From Planctomycetaceae bacterium (GTDB lineage: Bacteria > Planctomycetota > Phycisphaerae > SM23-33), in the NCBI GenBank assembly GCA_039680605.1, contig JBDKTA010000021.1, forward strand, positions 1 to 64,000: a DNA stretch of 64,000 nucleotides, given 5' to 3'. Both the position numbers and the translations under genes were made by a program. Every line of letters starts with the position of its first letter. The first letter of the stretch is position 1. The notes under the pieces were generated by a model. It was not told the origin of the DNA. It made no database searches and worked only from the letters and a program-made list of their open reading frames with translations. This document shows, in pieces, positions 7,539-20,400 of this stretch.

Positions 7539-10500
7539 TTCGGCCACCAGCGTCACCCCGCAGAGCGTGGGGCGCTGATCTTTGTCCGGTTTAGCCTGGC
7601 CCGAAACGAGATCGAGTCTGATCGTGTCGGTCGCGGCGATGTTGGCGAAGGTCAGGACCACCGCCTTGTCCGGCGCGGCGGCTTCCTTGGCGATATCCAA
7701 GCCTTCTCGCACGGTCTTGCCTTGCAGCTTGATGTCGAAGACGCGCTTGCCCGGCGCAGCGCCGGCGGTCTCGGCGAACATCAGCTTGACCGTATACTTG
7801 GCCGGGCCGTCCTTGGGCCCGCGCACCTGCATCGTCAGCGACTTGAGCCCGTCGGCCCAGGAGTTGAAGACCCACGGCACGGCGGTGTCGGCGATCTTGT
7901 TCCACGTCGAGTCGCGCCGCGTGAAGGCGCCGCCTTCGTAGAACTCGGCCTTGATGGGCAGCTCGAAGCCGCCCTTGAACTTCTGCCGCGGATGCGCCAG
8001 CCAGAGCTGCGCCTCGCCATCGCGGCGGTCGCCCATGGCGCCGAGGTTCAGGTAGAGGTGCTTGACCGGCAGGGTCTCGCCGGCGAGCGTCGCGAAATCG
8101 CCATAGACGCGGTTCTCGTCGTCGTGTACCAGCACCACCGTGCCTTGCAGCGTGCCCGGGCAGCGGCAGGCGCTTCCGCCTGCCGGGAACGACGCCAGAC
8201 CGTTTGCCGAGTTGAAGCTCATCCAGCAGCTCGGGCGATGGCTGTCGAAGGTCGCAGTGCCTTCGTTGCGGTCGATGTCGTAATACCCGTTGGCGTCGTT
8301 GCGGAAGAACAGGCAGTGCTTCGAGGCGTTGAAAGGCCCGCAGTTCTTGTACGGCCGCACGAAGAACCACGGGGTCTGGACGCCCGTGATGTCATGGACG
8401 ACGGTCTTCTGCAGCCCGGTCTTGAGGTCCAGCATGAACGGTTCGGCCAGGATGTTCTGACCGATCAGGGCCAGGCGGCCGCGATAGTCATAGTTCTTCA
8501 TCCAGACCACGTCGCCGGTTTCGGCGTTGCGGGCGATGATGACGCGGGTGGCCCAGCGGCCTCGGATGAGCCCGTCGAACGACTTGTCGCCGCCGATGCC
8601 CGAGAAGTGCAGGAGCATTCCGTCCTTGTACGCCAGGGTGGCCTCGGCGCCGCCCAGGGGCGCCACGTCGACGATGCGCTGCCACTTGGGCTTTCCGGTC
8701 TTGATGTCCACCGCGCCGAGCATCATGGTCCAGGGCCCGGCCTTGGCAAGGGCGGCCTGCGTTTCCTTGGAAAATGTGGGCAGGTATTTTTCCTTCTCAG
8801 CCAGCGCCCGCTCGAGGTCCGCCCCGCCTGCCCCCTGGGCGTAGCCGATGTACACCACGCCGTTGGCGATGGCGAGGGTGTTGGAACGGAACCACGTCGT
8901 CGGGTACGTCCAGATCACTTTGCCCGTGGCCGCATCCATGCCGAAGAGCACGTCGCTGTTGGCGACGGGGCCGACGTCGCCGCTCCACTTCGACACGGGC
9001 ATGTAGCCGATCGATCGCGAGCCCACAATCACGCCGTCGACGACCGCAAAATAGCCCCACGTGCGGCGCTTGCCGTCCTCGGCGGCCGGCAGCTTGTATT
9101 CCTTGAGCATCTTGCCCGTCTCGGGATCGAGCAGGCGCACGAACTCGTCGAAGACGATGTAGTAGCCTTGCGGACCGATAAAGGCATTGCCCGGCGTGAG
9201 GTCCACGTTCGGGTGGGCCGCGTTCTCAAGCTCGTAGAACCACAACTCGGTGCCGTTGTACGCGTCGTAGGCGCGAACGCCCTGGCGGGTCTGGACGAAC
9301 AACCGCCCATCGGCGGCCAGCGGCGACGAGCCGCTGTGGTGGCGGTCGACCATGTGTTCGTAGCCGGGTTCGCCGAACCACTGCAAGCGGAAGGGCGCTC
9401 GCACCAGGTCGTCCTCGCTGGTGCCGGTATTGGCCTCGGTGCCGTACTGGGCGGTCCAGTTGGCCGCCCCGGGCAGAGCCGGACGCTTGAAGATCGCCCA
9501 GCCGTCCCTGGCTTCAGACGCCGCCAGCGGAGTATCGACCGCCCAGCTCTTGAGAGCGTCGCCGCCGCCGCTGAGAACGACCGCCCCGCGCAGCGGCGTG
9601 CAGACTCTCACCATTTCAGCGGCGCTGCCGCACGGTTTGCCGCTGACGATCGCCGTCTCGGACACCACCAGGTTGGCGAAGTACTTCGTGAAGGGCAGCT
9701 TCTCCAGCGACGCCTGCATCACGACGGCACGACCGCCGTAGAAACCGGCCTTGTCCTGCAGCGTGCGGGCCGCTTCGACTTTCGCCGCGTCGGGCGAGAC
9801 GGCCACGATGTTCAGCTCGCTGCGCCGCGCCAGTTCCAGCGCCAGTTCGCCCGTCTCGACGCCGTAGACCAGGGCAAACCCCTTGCGCGCGGGGGCGAGT
9901 TTCAGGATCGCATCGGCGGCGGCCGACATCGCCGGCGAGGCTTTCACGTCTTCGACAGATTCGGCGACGTTGCCGACAGCTTTGGCGCCGGCGGCTGCGA
10001 AGCAGTAAATCTCGCCGGTGTCGCAGGAGACGTACAGCCGCCCGTCGCTGAGGGCCAAATGCAGCACCGAGCCGGGCAGGTCCTGCGCCCAGAGCGTTTT
10101 GCCGTCTGCGGCGTCGAGCGCCGCGAGCTTTCCCTTGCCGCCGACGAAGAGCGTCTTGCCCGACAGGATGATCGACTCGGGCAGCGGGAACGGAACGGTC
10201 CAGCCCTTCTTGTCGCCCGGGGCGGGAGCGTTGCCGCGGCGCTTCTGCGCTTCATTGGGGCCGCTCGGGTCGAACGGGATCGCCGTCACGCTGGTCGAGA
10301 GCTCGTTGCCCTTGGGATTATTGCACGAATAAACCATGCCGTCGGCGTAGACCAGCCGTCCGCCGGGGAAGGCGCCCAGGCTCTTGCTCGTGCCATACTC
10401 GGCCGCGCCCGGGTGCTCGCGCTTGATCGGCCAGCACTGGGTCCCCGCCCAGCCGGAAAACAGCAGGTCCTGATACATCGTGCAGAACGTCCCGCCGCCG

Positions 10501-11312
10501 TAATAGATGAAGAGCTTGTAGAGCATCTGCCCGCTCTTGCGGTCGTACACCGCCGGGGCCATCCGCCCCATCGGGACGACGAGGAAATCATCGGTCGCCA
10601 GTTGGTACCCGATCGGCGAGACGTGCTTGAGCCGATTCTCGCCCTCGCGGTCGTTCTTCCAGATGAGCTTGCCGCTGGCGGCCTCGACGGCGTATGAGTA
10701 AACGCCCTCCGAGGCGAAGATGCCCGCGCTGAAGTACGCTGCGCCCTTGTCTACCAGCACGCCCGTGCGCACCGGCCAGAGTGAGATCAGCCGCCCGTTG
10801 CCGATGATCTTGTGATCGTCCGGGGCCGCGCGGAACTTCCAGACCTGCTTGCCCGTGGCGGCGTCAACGCAGTACACGTGCCCATCGTCGCTGCCAAAGT
10901 ATGCCTTGCCCTCGACGATCGCCGGCGCCAGGCGCACCGGGCCGTCCGTGTGGAACGTCCAGACCACGCGCCCGCTGGCGGCATCGAGGCAGTAGACCTT
11001 GCCGTCGCCCACCGAGCCGAAGTACACCTTGCCGCCGACAGCCACCGCCGCGTCGGCGCGGTCGAAGTCAATGACTCGCTTCTCGACGCCGCCTTCCCAG
11101 TTGGTGGACCTGGGATACCCCGGCCCGAACCCCGGCCGCGGGGCGAATCGAGTTTTGAACACCCACGTCTGCACCAACGGCAAGGCGATCTGCTCGTCGG
11201 TAGCGCCGGAGCGCTTATTGTCCTTGAGATATGTTGGCCAATCGGCGGCAAAGGCGGAGGTGCAGCAGAGCAAGACGCCAAGTAGGCCGGCAGGGAATCG
11301 CGCGCTCATCAT
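7536..11312 (-). CDS. Secreted PQQ-type beta-propeller protein with embedded methyltransferase-like and C-terminal malectin domains
   Basis: A 1258-aa exported protein with a signal peptide at residues 1-22 (ALL..SAFA|A). PQQ-like propeller repeats (VYCLDAASGRVVWTF, VYCVDAATGKQVWKF and others) fill residues 25-440. Residues about 465-612 look like a class I SAM-methyltransferase Rossmann fold: GFALVYGVETGELALELARR is motif-I-like, with an acidic post-I region and a PFTKYFANLVVS segment. A second PQQ propeller follows to about residue 950. The last 180 residues resemble a malectin-like carbohydrate-binding domain (YTVKLMFAE, GKRVFDIKLQGK). ATG at 11310-11312 is preceded by AAAGAGAG and a -10 at 11349-11354. 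No calcium- or PQQ-dehydrogenase catalytic motif is evident, so a binding or scaffolding role is likely. Activity of the methyltransferase fold outside the cytoplasm is doubtful. Confidence 0.85.
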   Translation of the reverse strand: MMSARFPAGLLGVLLCCTSAFAADWPTYLKDNKRSGATDEQIALPLVQTWVFKTRFAPRPGFGPGYPRSTNWEGGVEKRVIDFDRADAAVAVGGKVYFGSVGDGKVYCLDAASGRVVWTFHTDGPVRLAPAIVEGKAYFGSDDGHVYCVDAATGKQVWKFRAAPDDHKIIGNGRLISLWPVRTGVLVDKGAAYFSAGIFASEGVYSYAVEAASGKLIWKNDREGENRLKHVSPIGYQLATDDFLVVPMGRMAPAVYDRKSGQMLYKLFIYYGGGTFCTMYQDLLFSGWAGTQCWPIKREHPGAAEYGTSKSLGAFPGGRLVYADGMVYSCNNPKGNELSTSVTAIPFDPSGPNEAQKRRGNAPAPGDKKGWTVPFPLPESIILSGKTLFVGGKGKLAALDAADGKTLWAQDLPGSVLHLALSDGRLYVSCDTGEIYCFAAAGAKAVGNVAESVEDVKASPAMSAAADAILKLAPARKGFALVYGVETGELALELARRSELNIVAVSPDAAKVEAARTLQDKAGFYGGRAVVMQASLEKLPFTKYFANLVVSETAIVSGKPCGSAAEMVRVCTPLRGAVVLSGGGDALKSWAVDTPLAASEARDGWAIFKRPALPGAANWTAQYGTEANTGTSEDDLVRAPFRLQWFGEPGYEHMVDRHHSGSSPLAADGRLFVQTRQGVRAYDAYNGTELWFYELENAAHPNVDLTPGNAFIGPQGYYIVFDEFVRLLDPETGKMLKEYKLPAAEDGKRRTWGYFAVVDGVIVGSRSIGYMPVSKWSGDVGPVANSDVLFGMDAATGKVIWTYPTTWFRSNTLAIANGVVYIGYAQGAGGADLERALAEKEKYLPTFSKETQAALAKAGPWTMMLGAVDIKTGKPKWQRIVDVAPLGGAEATLAYKDGMLLHFSGIGGDKSFDGLIRGRWATRVIIARNAETGDVVWMKNYDYRGRLALIGQNILAEPFMLDLKTGLQKTVVHDITGVQTPWFFVRPYKNCGPFNASKHCLFFRNDANGYYDIDRNEGTATFDSHRPSCWMSFNSANGLASFPAGGSACRCPGTLQGTVVLVHDDENRVYGDFATLAGETLPVKHLYLNLGAMGDRRDGEAQLWLAHPRQKFKGGFELPIKAEFYEGGAFTRRDSTWNKIADTAVPWVFNSWADGLKSLTMQVRGPKDGPAKYTVKLMFAETAGAAPGKRVFDIKLQGKTVREGLDIAKEAAAPDKAVVLTFANIAATDTIRLDLVSGQAKPDKDQRPTLCGVTLVAE

Positions 11313-11348
11313 AGACTCTCTTTCGTTGGTGGCGGGTCGGATGAACGC

Positions 11349-11354
11349 ATTATA
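11349..11354 (-). promoter_or_regulatory. -10 box for the PQQ-protein gene
   Basis: On the minus strand TATAAT is a perfect -10 hexamer, giving a leader of about 30 nt before ATG 11312. No convincing -35 is visible 16-18 bases upstream. Confidence 0.45.
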
Positions 11355-11490
11355 TAGATAGCGGGGATGCCGCCCGCGCAAAAAGAGCCGGGGACTGCTT
11401 TGCCCGTCTTCGTTTCTAATCCTCTTAATCCGTTTCTGATCCGCGTAATCCCGCTCTCCCTGATCCCCGGCGTTGCGGGAATGAAGCATA

Positions 11491-11519
11491 TTGACACGCG
11501 TGGGCGGGCGTTCTACACT
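11491..11519 (+). promoter_or_regulatory. Sigma-70-type promoter for ppdK
   Basis: A perfect -35 TTGACA (11491-11496) is followed by a 17-bp spacer and TACACT (11514-11519, 4 of 6 to TATAAT). The predicted transcript starts near 11526, leaving a leader of about 110 nt before ATG 11635. Confidence 0.65.
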
Positions 11520-11634
11520 TGCCGCCTGTTTCGTCTCAGGAGGCGGCGGTACTGGCTGCTCCTCCCTCGAACGGCTCGGGCGCCGGACGAAATCACACCC
11601 GCAAAGAACCCGCTTCCAGTTGGAGACATCGGAA

Positions 11635-14436
<2,802 letters not shown>

Positions 14437-14461
14437 TAGCGCCCTGCGAGATTGAAGTAAC

Positions 14462-14499
14462 AACCGCTGCGGTGGAGTCTCCACCGCAGCGGTTTTTTT
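14462..14499 (+). terminator. Rho-independent terminator after ppdK
   Basis: A perfect 15-bp stem (AACCGCTGCGGTGGA, loop GTC, then its complement) runs directly into a seven-T tract. It is the clearest intrinsic terminator in the window and lies 26 bp past the ppdK stop. Confidence 0.93.
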
Positions 14500-14585
14500 G
14501 AGGTGGGTAGAGACGAGAACCGCCACATGGGGTAGAATGTCCGTGTGCTGTTCGTGCCTGGCTGTTTTCGCTGGGGATGATCCAC

Positions 14586-14888
14586 ATGATGGTTCTCAAA
14601 GAAAGAGAAGGACTGGTGGAATTGCTGCGGCTCGCGGCCGATGAGATGCTTGCCCGCGGAGAAACGCCCATTCTTTCTGATTTTGAGACATGCGCTGCTC
14701 TCGGTTCCTTTATACGTGAAGCTGCCGCACAAGTCCAAGCAGGCGATGACCGTTCAAGTACTCGCCTATGGGATATCTTTGCTCCGACATGCGAATGGGA
14801 CGATGCGCGCGGTTCTCAAGACGTGGCAAACGCCATCTTCAAGATCATCGATCTTGTGTGGAGACCTAATCGTGGAGGCGAAAGATGA
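14586..14888 (+). CDS. Small protein of unknown function, coupled to the EF-Tu-domain-like gene
   Basis: I do not recognise this protein of about 100 aa. It is soluble and mostly helical-looking (LVELLRLAADEMLARG...FIREAAAQVQAG, then ANAIFKIIDLVW near the end). ATG 14577, 14586 and 14589 are all in frame; GGGGA at 14573-14577 overlaps the first and is well spaced for 14586. Its TGA overlaps the next ATG (ATGA at 14885-14888), so the two are probably made together. Base composition is lower in GC than the flanking housekeeping genes, which would fit an accessory unit. An antitoxin or immunity-like role is possible, but nothing in the sequence proves it. Confidence 0.65.
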   Translation: MMVLKEREGLVELLRLAADEMLARGETPILSDFETCAALGSFIREAAAQVQAGDDRSSTRLWDIFAPTCEWDDARGSQDVANAIFKIIDLVWRPNRGGER

Positions 14889-15265
14889 AACTAGGTATCG
14901 GAATAGGCCTTGCCCTTATACTTGCGGCATTCGTGATTTGGATGGTGCTCAGACGCAAAGAAGTTACTCAGACCCGCGCAAATACTCATTTCTCCATGCC
15001 GATCGACGATGTTTTTGCCTTGAAAATAAGGGGCAAAGTGGTGGTGGTAGGTGTTGTTTCCGAAGGCAAAGTTCAGTCTGGCGATATGCTCGTGATAGAA
15101 GCTGGGGGTAGAAGAATGCAAGTGACTGTCGAGTCGCTAGAGGCTTTCAATAAACCATTGAACTCTGCCAAAGCAGGGGACCGTGTTGGAATCATGCTGC
15201 ACGGCGTGGAAAGAGAACAAGTAGTGTTGCCCGCTCTCTTAGCAGGTACAAAAGAAGGGGCATGA
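14885..15265 (+). CDS. Membrane-anchored protein with an EF-Tu domain 2-like beta-barrel
   Basis: A 126-aa protein with one N-terminal transmembrane helix (residues 4-22) followed by RRK, so the rest should face the cytoplasm or periplasm depending on topology. Residues 35-115 (FSMPIDDVFALKIRGKVVVV..., AGDRVGIMLHGVEREQV) align by eye with domain 2 of elongation factor Tu (FLMPIEDVF, GRG, VGDEV, AGDNVGVLLRGIKREDV). The GTPase domain and domain 3 are absent. It overlaps the preceding gene by ATGA. Such stand-alone EF-Tu domain 2 proteins are known as small uncharacterised bacterial proteins; I cannot assign a role. Confidence 0.75.
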   Translation: MKLGIGIGLALILAAFVIWMVLRRKEVTQTRANTHFSMPIDDVFALKIRGKVVVVGVVSEGKVQSGDMLVIEAGGRRMQVTVESLEAFNKPLNSAKAGDRVGIMLHGVEREQVVLPALLAGTKEGA

Positions 15266-15284
15266 CCTGTGCTCCTTCATCACT

Positions 15285-16358
15285 TCACTTATTGATCTTG
15301 AATGTCACGCTGGTGACGTGCTGGTTGGAGCAGTAGAGATTGACGGCGTACCATCCTGGTCCCGTCTTGGCGGCGATGCTCTTGAGGGGGAATTTCCACG
15401 TGTAGGCGGTGGCGTTGTCGCCCCAGGTAAAGTCGTGCATCGCCCAGATCGCCAGCGTTGTCGCCGGCCGCGAGGTCGGCATCGCGGTGCCGTTGAACGC
15501 GGCGGCCATGTCGCCGGCCTCGCGGGGCGAGCTGGCGGTGACGGCCAGCCTCATGCGGTTGTAGCGGCACTGGGCGGGCAGGCGCACTTGCACGATCATT
15601 TCCTGATCGGAGTTGAAGTGTCGCGTGGCCTCCGTTTTGCCGGCGGAGTTTTCAGCTTCGGTGGTCAGCGTTTTGTTGAAGTAGATCGCCACCTTCTCGC
15701 TCTTGGCGACGAAGCGCTGGGCGAGTTGCTGGCCCATGCCCTTGGCGGCCTGTTCGAGGCACTGATCGACGCTCATGTCGGGATGGTCGACGCCGGCGGA
15801 GGTGAACTCGCCGGCGATTTCGCGAGCCTGTGCGGAGAACTGGCGGTCGACGCCGATCATGACCACGTCGGCCTTGAGAGCGACCTTGTTGGCGACGCCC
15901 TTCTGTCTGCCGGTGTAGTTTCGGTCCCAGATCTCGTTGAAGCTGCTGCCCGAGCCGCCGAGGTTGACGTTATTGCCGGTGGTGAGGTGGGTGATCTTGC
16001 CCACGACGGCGGCCTGGATTCCCGGGATTTTGCCCAGCTTGGCGGCGATCGTCTGGGGCGAATCATAGCGTGCCAGTTCGACGCCGTAACCCTTGGCCAT
16101 GCGCTCGAGGCGCTGTCCGCCGATGACGGTGTACGTGCCGTCGGCGGCCAGGGCCTGGGCGGCCGCAGCGGCGACGATGTCGGCCGACCGCGGGTCGCTG
16201 TTGCCCGGATCGAACGGCGCCACGGCGATGGTCTTGAGATCGGGCGTGTAGAACGGCGGAAAGTGCGAGACGGTAACCGTGTCTCGCATGTCGGCGGTGC
16301 AGCCGCCCACGGCGACCATCGCCGCCAACAGCGTCAGGTTGTTGAATATGCTCTTCAT
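15285..16358 (-). CDS. Lipoprotein with a CsgG/LpoB-like N-terminal fold (function unknown)
   Basis: A 357-aa predicted lipoprotein. MKSIFNNLTLLAAMVAVGGC gives a lipobox ending at Cys20. The following stretch KTIAVAPFDPGN...DIVAAAAAQALAADGTYTVIGGQRLERM resembles the first strands of CsgG-, TolB-N- or LpoB-type envelope proteins, and PGIQAAVVGKITHL continues that pattern. The C-terminal half is unlike anything I recognise. The start is only 2 bp from the stop of the TauE/SafE gene upstream, so the two form one operon. Anchoring in the outer membrane or periplasm is expected. Confidence 0.72.
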   Translation of the reverse strand: MKSIFNNLTLLAAMVAVGGCTADMRDTVTVSHFPPFYTPDLKTIAVAPFDPGNSDPRSADIVAAAAAQALAADGTYTVIGGQRLERMAKGYGVELARYDSPQTIAAKLGKIPGIQAAVVGKITHLTTGNNVNLGGSGSSFNEIWDRNYTGRQKGVANKVALKADVVMIGVDRQFSAQAREIAGEFTSAGVDHPDMSVDQCLEQAAKGMGQQLAQRFVAKSEKVAIYFNKTLTTEAENSAGKTEATRHFNSDQEMIVQVRLPAQCRYNRMRLAVTASSPREAGDMAAAFNGTAMPTSRPATTLAIWAMHDFTWGDNATAYTWKFPLKSIAAKTGPGWYAVNLYCSNQHVTSVTFKINK

Positions 16359-16360
16359 GG

Positions 16361-17194
16361 TCAAGGGCGCATGAAGACCCTGAGCCCGTCGATAACCAGC
16401 CCCACCCCGGCCAGCGACAGCAGCACGTAGACCAGAACCGTGAACTGCCGCGGTCCGACGCGGCGGTGCAGGTACACGCCCAGGACGGTCCCGACGACCA
16501 CCGCCGGCACCAGCGCCAGCGAGGCGATCAGCGTGTTGGGATTGACCTGCCCTTCGATCATGTAAGGCCCGAACTTCAGGGCGTTGCCGATCCAATAATA
16601 CAGCACCGTGCTGGCGACGAACATTCCCTTGGGCAGTTGCTGGCTGACCATGTACATCTGCGTGATCGGTCCGGCGGAGTGGCCGATCATGCTGGTGATC
16701 CCGGCGGCGGTGCCCACGAACGAGCCCTGCCAGAACACCGGGCGAAACGGCGTGCCCTCGCCCCGGCGGGCCTTGTAGATCTGAAGCGCGACGAACCACA
16801 GGCAGAACACGCCGATGCCCGTCATCAGCCACGCGTTGGCCAGGTCCTTCTGCCCCTTATCGTTCATCTGGTTGAGCCAGTGCAGCACGACCCACCCGAT
16901 CAGGATCCCGACGGCGCCGCCGGGCAGAATCATCCACACCGCCCGCCAATTCCACTGGCGCCACCAGAAGTACACCGAGATCAGGTCGCAGACCATCAGC
17001 AGCGGAAGGATGATCCCCGCGGCCGCCAGCCCGTCCCGCGCGCAGGCGTAGATCATCATCGGCGTGGCCAGCAGCGCCATACTGCCGCCGAAGCCCGCCT
17101 TGGCCATGCTCATCAAGGCCGTCGCCAGCGACCCGACGAGGATAAACATCATCGGGTCGGCGCCGACGGGAAGATATCTTGCGATCGTTTCCAT
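16361..17194 (-). CDS. TauE/SafE family anion permease
   Basis: A 277-aa inner-membrane protein with about eight hydrophobic helices. The N-terminal half carries the family's GFGGSMALLATPMM-type signature near residues 35-50, and the second half has a similar repeat (GTAAGITSMIGHSAGPI). TauE/SafE members export sulfite, sulfoacetate or related organic anions; the substrate here is unknown. ATG 17194 is chosen over an upstream ATG at 17215, which would add an atypical MWYSGPL. It is transcribed with the lipoprotein gene below it. Confidence 0.85.
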   Translation of the reverse strand: METIARYLPVGADPMMFILVGSLATALMSMAKAGFGGSMALLATPMMIYACARDGLAAAGIILPLLMVCDLISVYFWWRQWNWRAVWMILPGGAVGILIGWVVLHWLNQMNDKGQKDLANAWLMTGIGVFCLWFVALQIYKARRGEGTPFRPVFWQGSFVGTAAGITSMIGHSAGPITQMYMVSQQLPKGMFVASTVLYYWIGNALKFGPYMIEGQVNPNTLIASLALVPAVVVGTVLGVYLHRRVGPRQFTVLVYVLLSLAGVGLVIDGLRVFMRP

Positions 17195-17463
17195 AAGCGG
17201 GCCACTATACCACAAAAAGGGCCGGCATAATTCAGGACATGCCCCAGGAATGGCACACCCTTGGCAAACGGGCCGAAGGCCTGCAATTCGTCAGCCGACG
17301 CTTACCCTGGGTGTTTTACCGACCTTATTTCCGGGATATCTACCTATTACATTATCAGATCAAGTTCAGTAAGCTATCCATTCGTTCTAAGGCCAAACTT
17401 CCAACGCGTTCACACCTGTCAAATGCTGAACGTCCGCCTACTATGTCTGTTGTGGAGCATGCG

Positions 17464-20400
17464 ATGAAGCAGGAGTGTGACAAGAAGCAAGGCCCTGCCG
17501 AAACCGCCACGCCGATTATAGTTGGGATCGGGGCCTCGGCGGGTGGGCTGGAAGCCATGCAGGAGTTCTTCACGGCGATGCCGGCCGATAGCGGCTTGGC
17601 CTTTGTCGTTGTCCAGCACCTCGACCCCTCTCACGAAAGCCGCATGGCGGAGATCCTGGCCAAGTCCACCTCAATGAACGTCACACAGGCCCGGGATAAG
17701 ATGCGCATCCAGGCCGACACTGTTTACACCAATCCACCGGGCAAAGTGCTGTGCCTCCGACACGGGCAATTCGAGATAGACCCCGCGGCGCAGCGCGGGC
17801 ACGTCGAGGCCGCCATCGACAGCTTTCTGACCGCGCTGGCCCGTGACCAGGGCGCGCGGTCGGTGGCGATCATCCTCTCGGGCTCCAGCGGCGCCGACGG
17901 GCCCCAAGGCGTGCGGGCCGTCCGCGGCGCAGGCGGGATGTGCATGGCCCAGGACCCCGCGTCCGCGCGGTTCGCGCCGATGCCCCAGGCCGTCATCGAC
18001 ACCGGTCTGGCCGACTACGTCCTGCCCCCGAACCAGATGCCCGCGGCGCTGCTGCAGTTCGTCGAGCACTCCCATGGTCTGGGCGCCGGCGGCGGCACGG
18101 AACTGCCCCCGGAGCAGGACGTCGACCGCGTGGAAGACATCCTCAAGATTCTGCACAGCGGCGCCGGCAGCGATTACCGCCACTACAAGCGGACGACCGT
18201 GCTTCGCCGCATCCAGCGCCGCATGGGTCTGCGGCAAGTGCGCGACATGGCCCGCTACGCCGCCCTGCTCCGCACCGACGCCGAGGAGGTCATACATCTG
18301 GCCCAGGACATGCTTATCGGCGTCAGCGCGTTCTTCCGCGACACGGAGGCCTGGGAAGAACTCGCCGGCGAAGTCATCGGCCCGCTCGTGGCGGCCAAGG
18401 AAGAGGACGGCCCCCTGCGCGCCTGGGTCGTCGGCTGTGCCACCGGCGAAGAGGCCTACTCGCTGGGCATGCTGCTGCTCGAGGCGCGCCAGGCCGCGGG
18501 CAAGGCCTGCCCCGTGCAGATTTTCGCCACGGATATCGACGACGCGTCGCTGGAGAGCGCCCGGGTGGGAATGTATCCGCTGAGCATCGCCGGCGACGTC
18601 TCGCCCCAGCGGCTGCAGAGTTTCTTCACCCGCCAGGGGCAGAGCTACCGCGTCAGCAAAACCCTTCGCGACGCGGTGGTGTTTTCCCACCACAACGTGC
18701 TGACCGATCCGCCGTTTTCGCGCCTCGACCTGGTCACCTGCCGCAACCTGCTGATCTACCTCGAACCGCCCGCCCAGCGCAAGGTGCTTTCGGTGTTCAG
18801 CTTCGCGCTGAACGTCGGCGCTCACCTGATGCTGGGCAAGTCCGAGGGCGTGGCGGGCATGGAGAATCTGTTCGACCCGACCTCGCGGGGCAACCGCATC
18901 TACCGCCTCACGCGGTCCAACCGTCAGGTCGGCGGCGATCTGCCGCCGTACTTCAACGGCCAGAAGCGCGGCGTCGCTGAACGCGAACCGGTCAGGCCTG
19001 CCGCCGCAATCCTCTCGCAGGCGAATCTCGATGCGGTGCTGAGGCACTTCGATGCCAGCATGGTCCTGGTCGAGCCCGAGGGCAAGATCCTCTACTTCCA
19101 CGGCCGCATGGAAAAGTACCTCGGTCATCCCGAGGGTCCGGCGAGTCTGAACATCCTGGACATGACGCCCAGCGGGATTTTTTCGGCCAAGCTGCGCCGG
19201 GCGATGAGCCGCGCCCACGGGCAGGACGAAACCGTTCGCCTCGACCACGTGCCCCTGCCGCGGGACGAGACGCCGCTGGTGAACCTGACGATTGTTCCCG
19301 TGCCGACCTCTATCGGCGGTGGAAAGATGCTGGCGATCATCTTCGAGCCCGCCCACCGCCCGCGCGGCGGCCGCCAGGGCGCGGCGCCGACAACCGAAGA
19401 CGAGGCCCTGGTGGCCCAGCTCGAGGCCGAGGTCAAAGCCCTGCGCGGCGAACTGAGAACCCACACCGAGGACTACGACGCCGCCAACGAGGAGCTCAAG
19501 GCCGCCAACGAAGAGATGATGTCGATGAACGAGGAGCTCCAGGCGGCCAACGAGGAGCTGGAGAGTTCGAAGGAGGAACTGCAGTCGGTCAACGAGGAGC
19601 TCAACACCGTCAACAGCCAGCTCAACGACAAGGTCGGCGAGCTGACCGGCGCCAATAACGACCTGGCGAATCTGCTCGGGGCCACTGAGATCGCGACGAT
19701 CTTCCTCGACGGGCGGCTGAATATCCGGCGCTTCACCACCCGGGCGACGGAACTGCTCAACGTGATCGACTCGGACATCGGGCGCCCCTTGAGCCACCTG
19801 ACAGGCAACATCGACGGGGGCAACCTCGCCGCCGACGCCCAGGGCGTTCTCAAGAGCCTCTCGCCGCTGGAGAAGGAAGTGCAGGCTCGCGACGGGCGCT
19901 GGTACACGATGCGGATCCTGCCCTTCCGCACGCTGGACGACCGGATCGACGGGGTGGTGATCACCTACGCCGAGGTCAGCCGCCTCAAGAGCGTCGAACG
20001 GCAGTTGCTCTTTGAGACGGCGTACTCCCAGAGCGTCGTCGAGACAGTGCGCCACCCGCTGCTGGTGCTCGACAAGCAGTTGCGCGTCATGCGGGCCAAC
20101 CGCGCGTTCTATGAAACATTCCAGGTTCAGCCCGAGCAGACAACCGACCGGCTGGTGTACGAACTGGGCAACGGGCAGTGGAATATTCCGCAACTGCGCA
20201 AACTGATCGAGGAGGTCCTCTCCAAGGAGTCGGGGTTCCAGGACTTCCGCGTCGAGCATGAGTTCCCCGACATCGGACGCAAGATCATGCTCATCAGCGG
20301 GCAGCACATCCCACCGCCCCCCGACATGCCCCAGCGCCTGCTGCTGACCATTGAAGACATCACCCAGCGCGAAAGCGACAGCCAGAGCCTCAACGACCTC

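Larger units (their letters stand above)
11313..11634. other. Divergent intergenic promoter region
   Basis: This 322-bp gap separates two divergent genes, the PQQ protein (minus) and ppdK (plus). It holds promoter elements for both, listed separately, and a small hairpin CCGCCT...AGGAGGCGG in the ppdK leader (about 11522-11546). I see no gene in it. Confidence 0.7.

Noticed and set aside
7398-10697. A 1099-codon open frame on the plus strand opposite the PQQ gene
   Set aside because: It is an antisense frame caused by high GC at third positions of the real minus-strand gene. Its product has no domain and is rich in Arg/Ala/Gly/His. Similar antisense frames at 1232-2917, 11593-14526, 17671-21141, 33881-36061 and 61305-63977 were rejected for the same reason.
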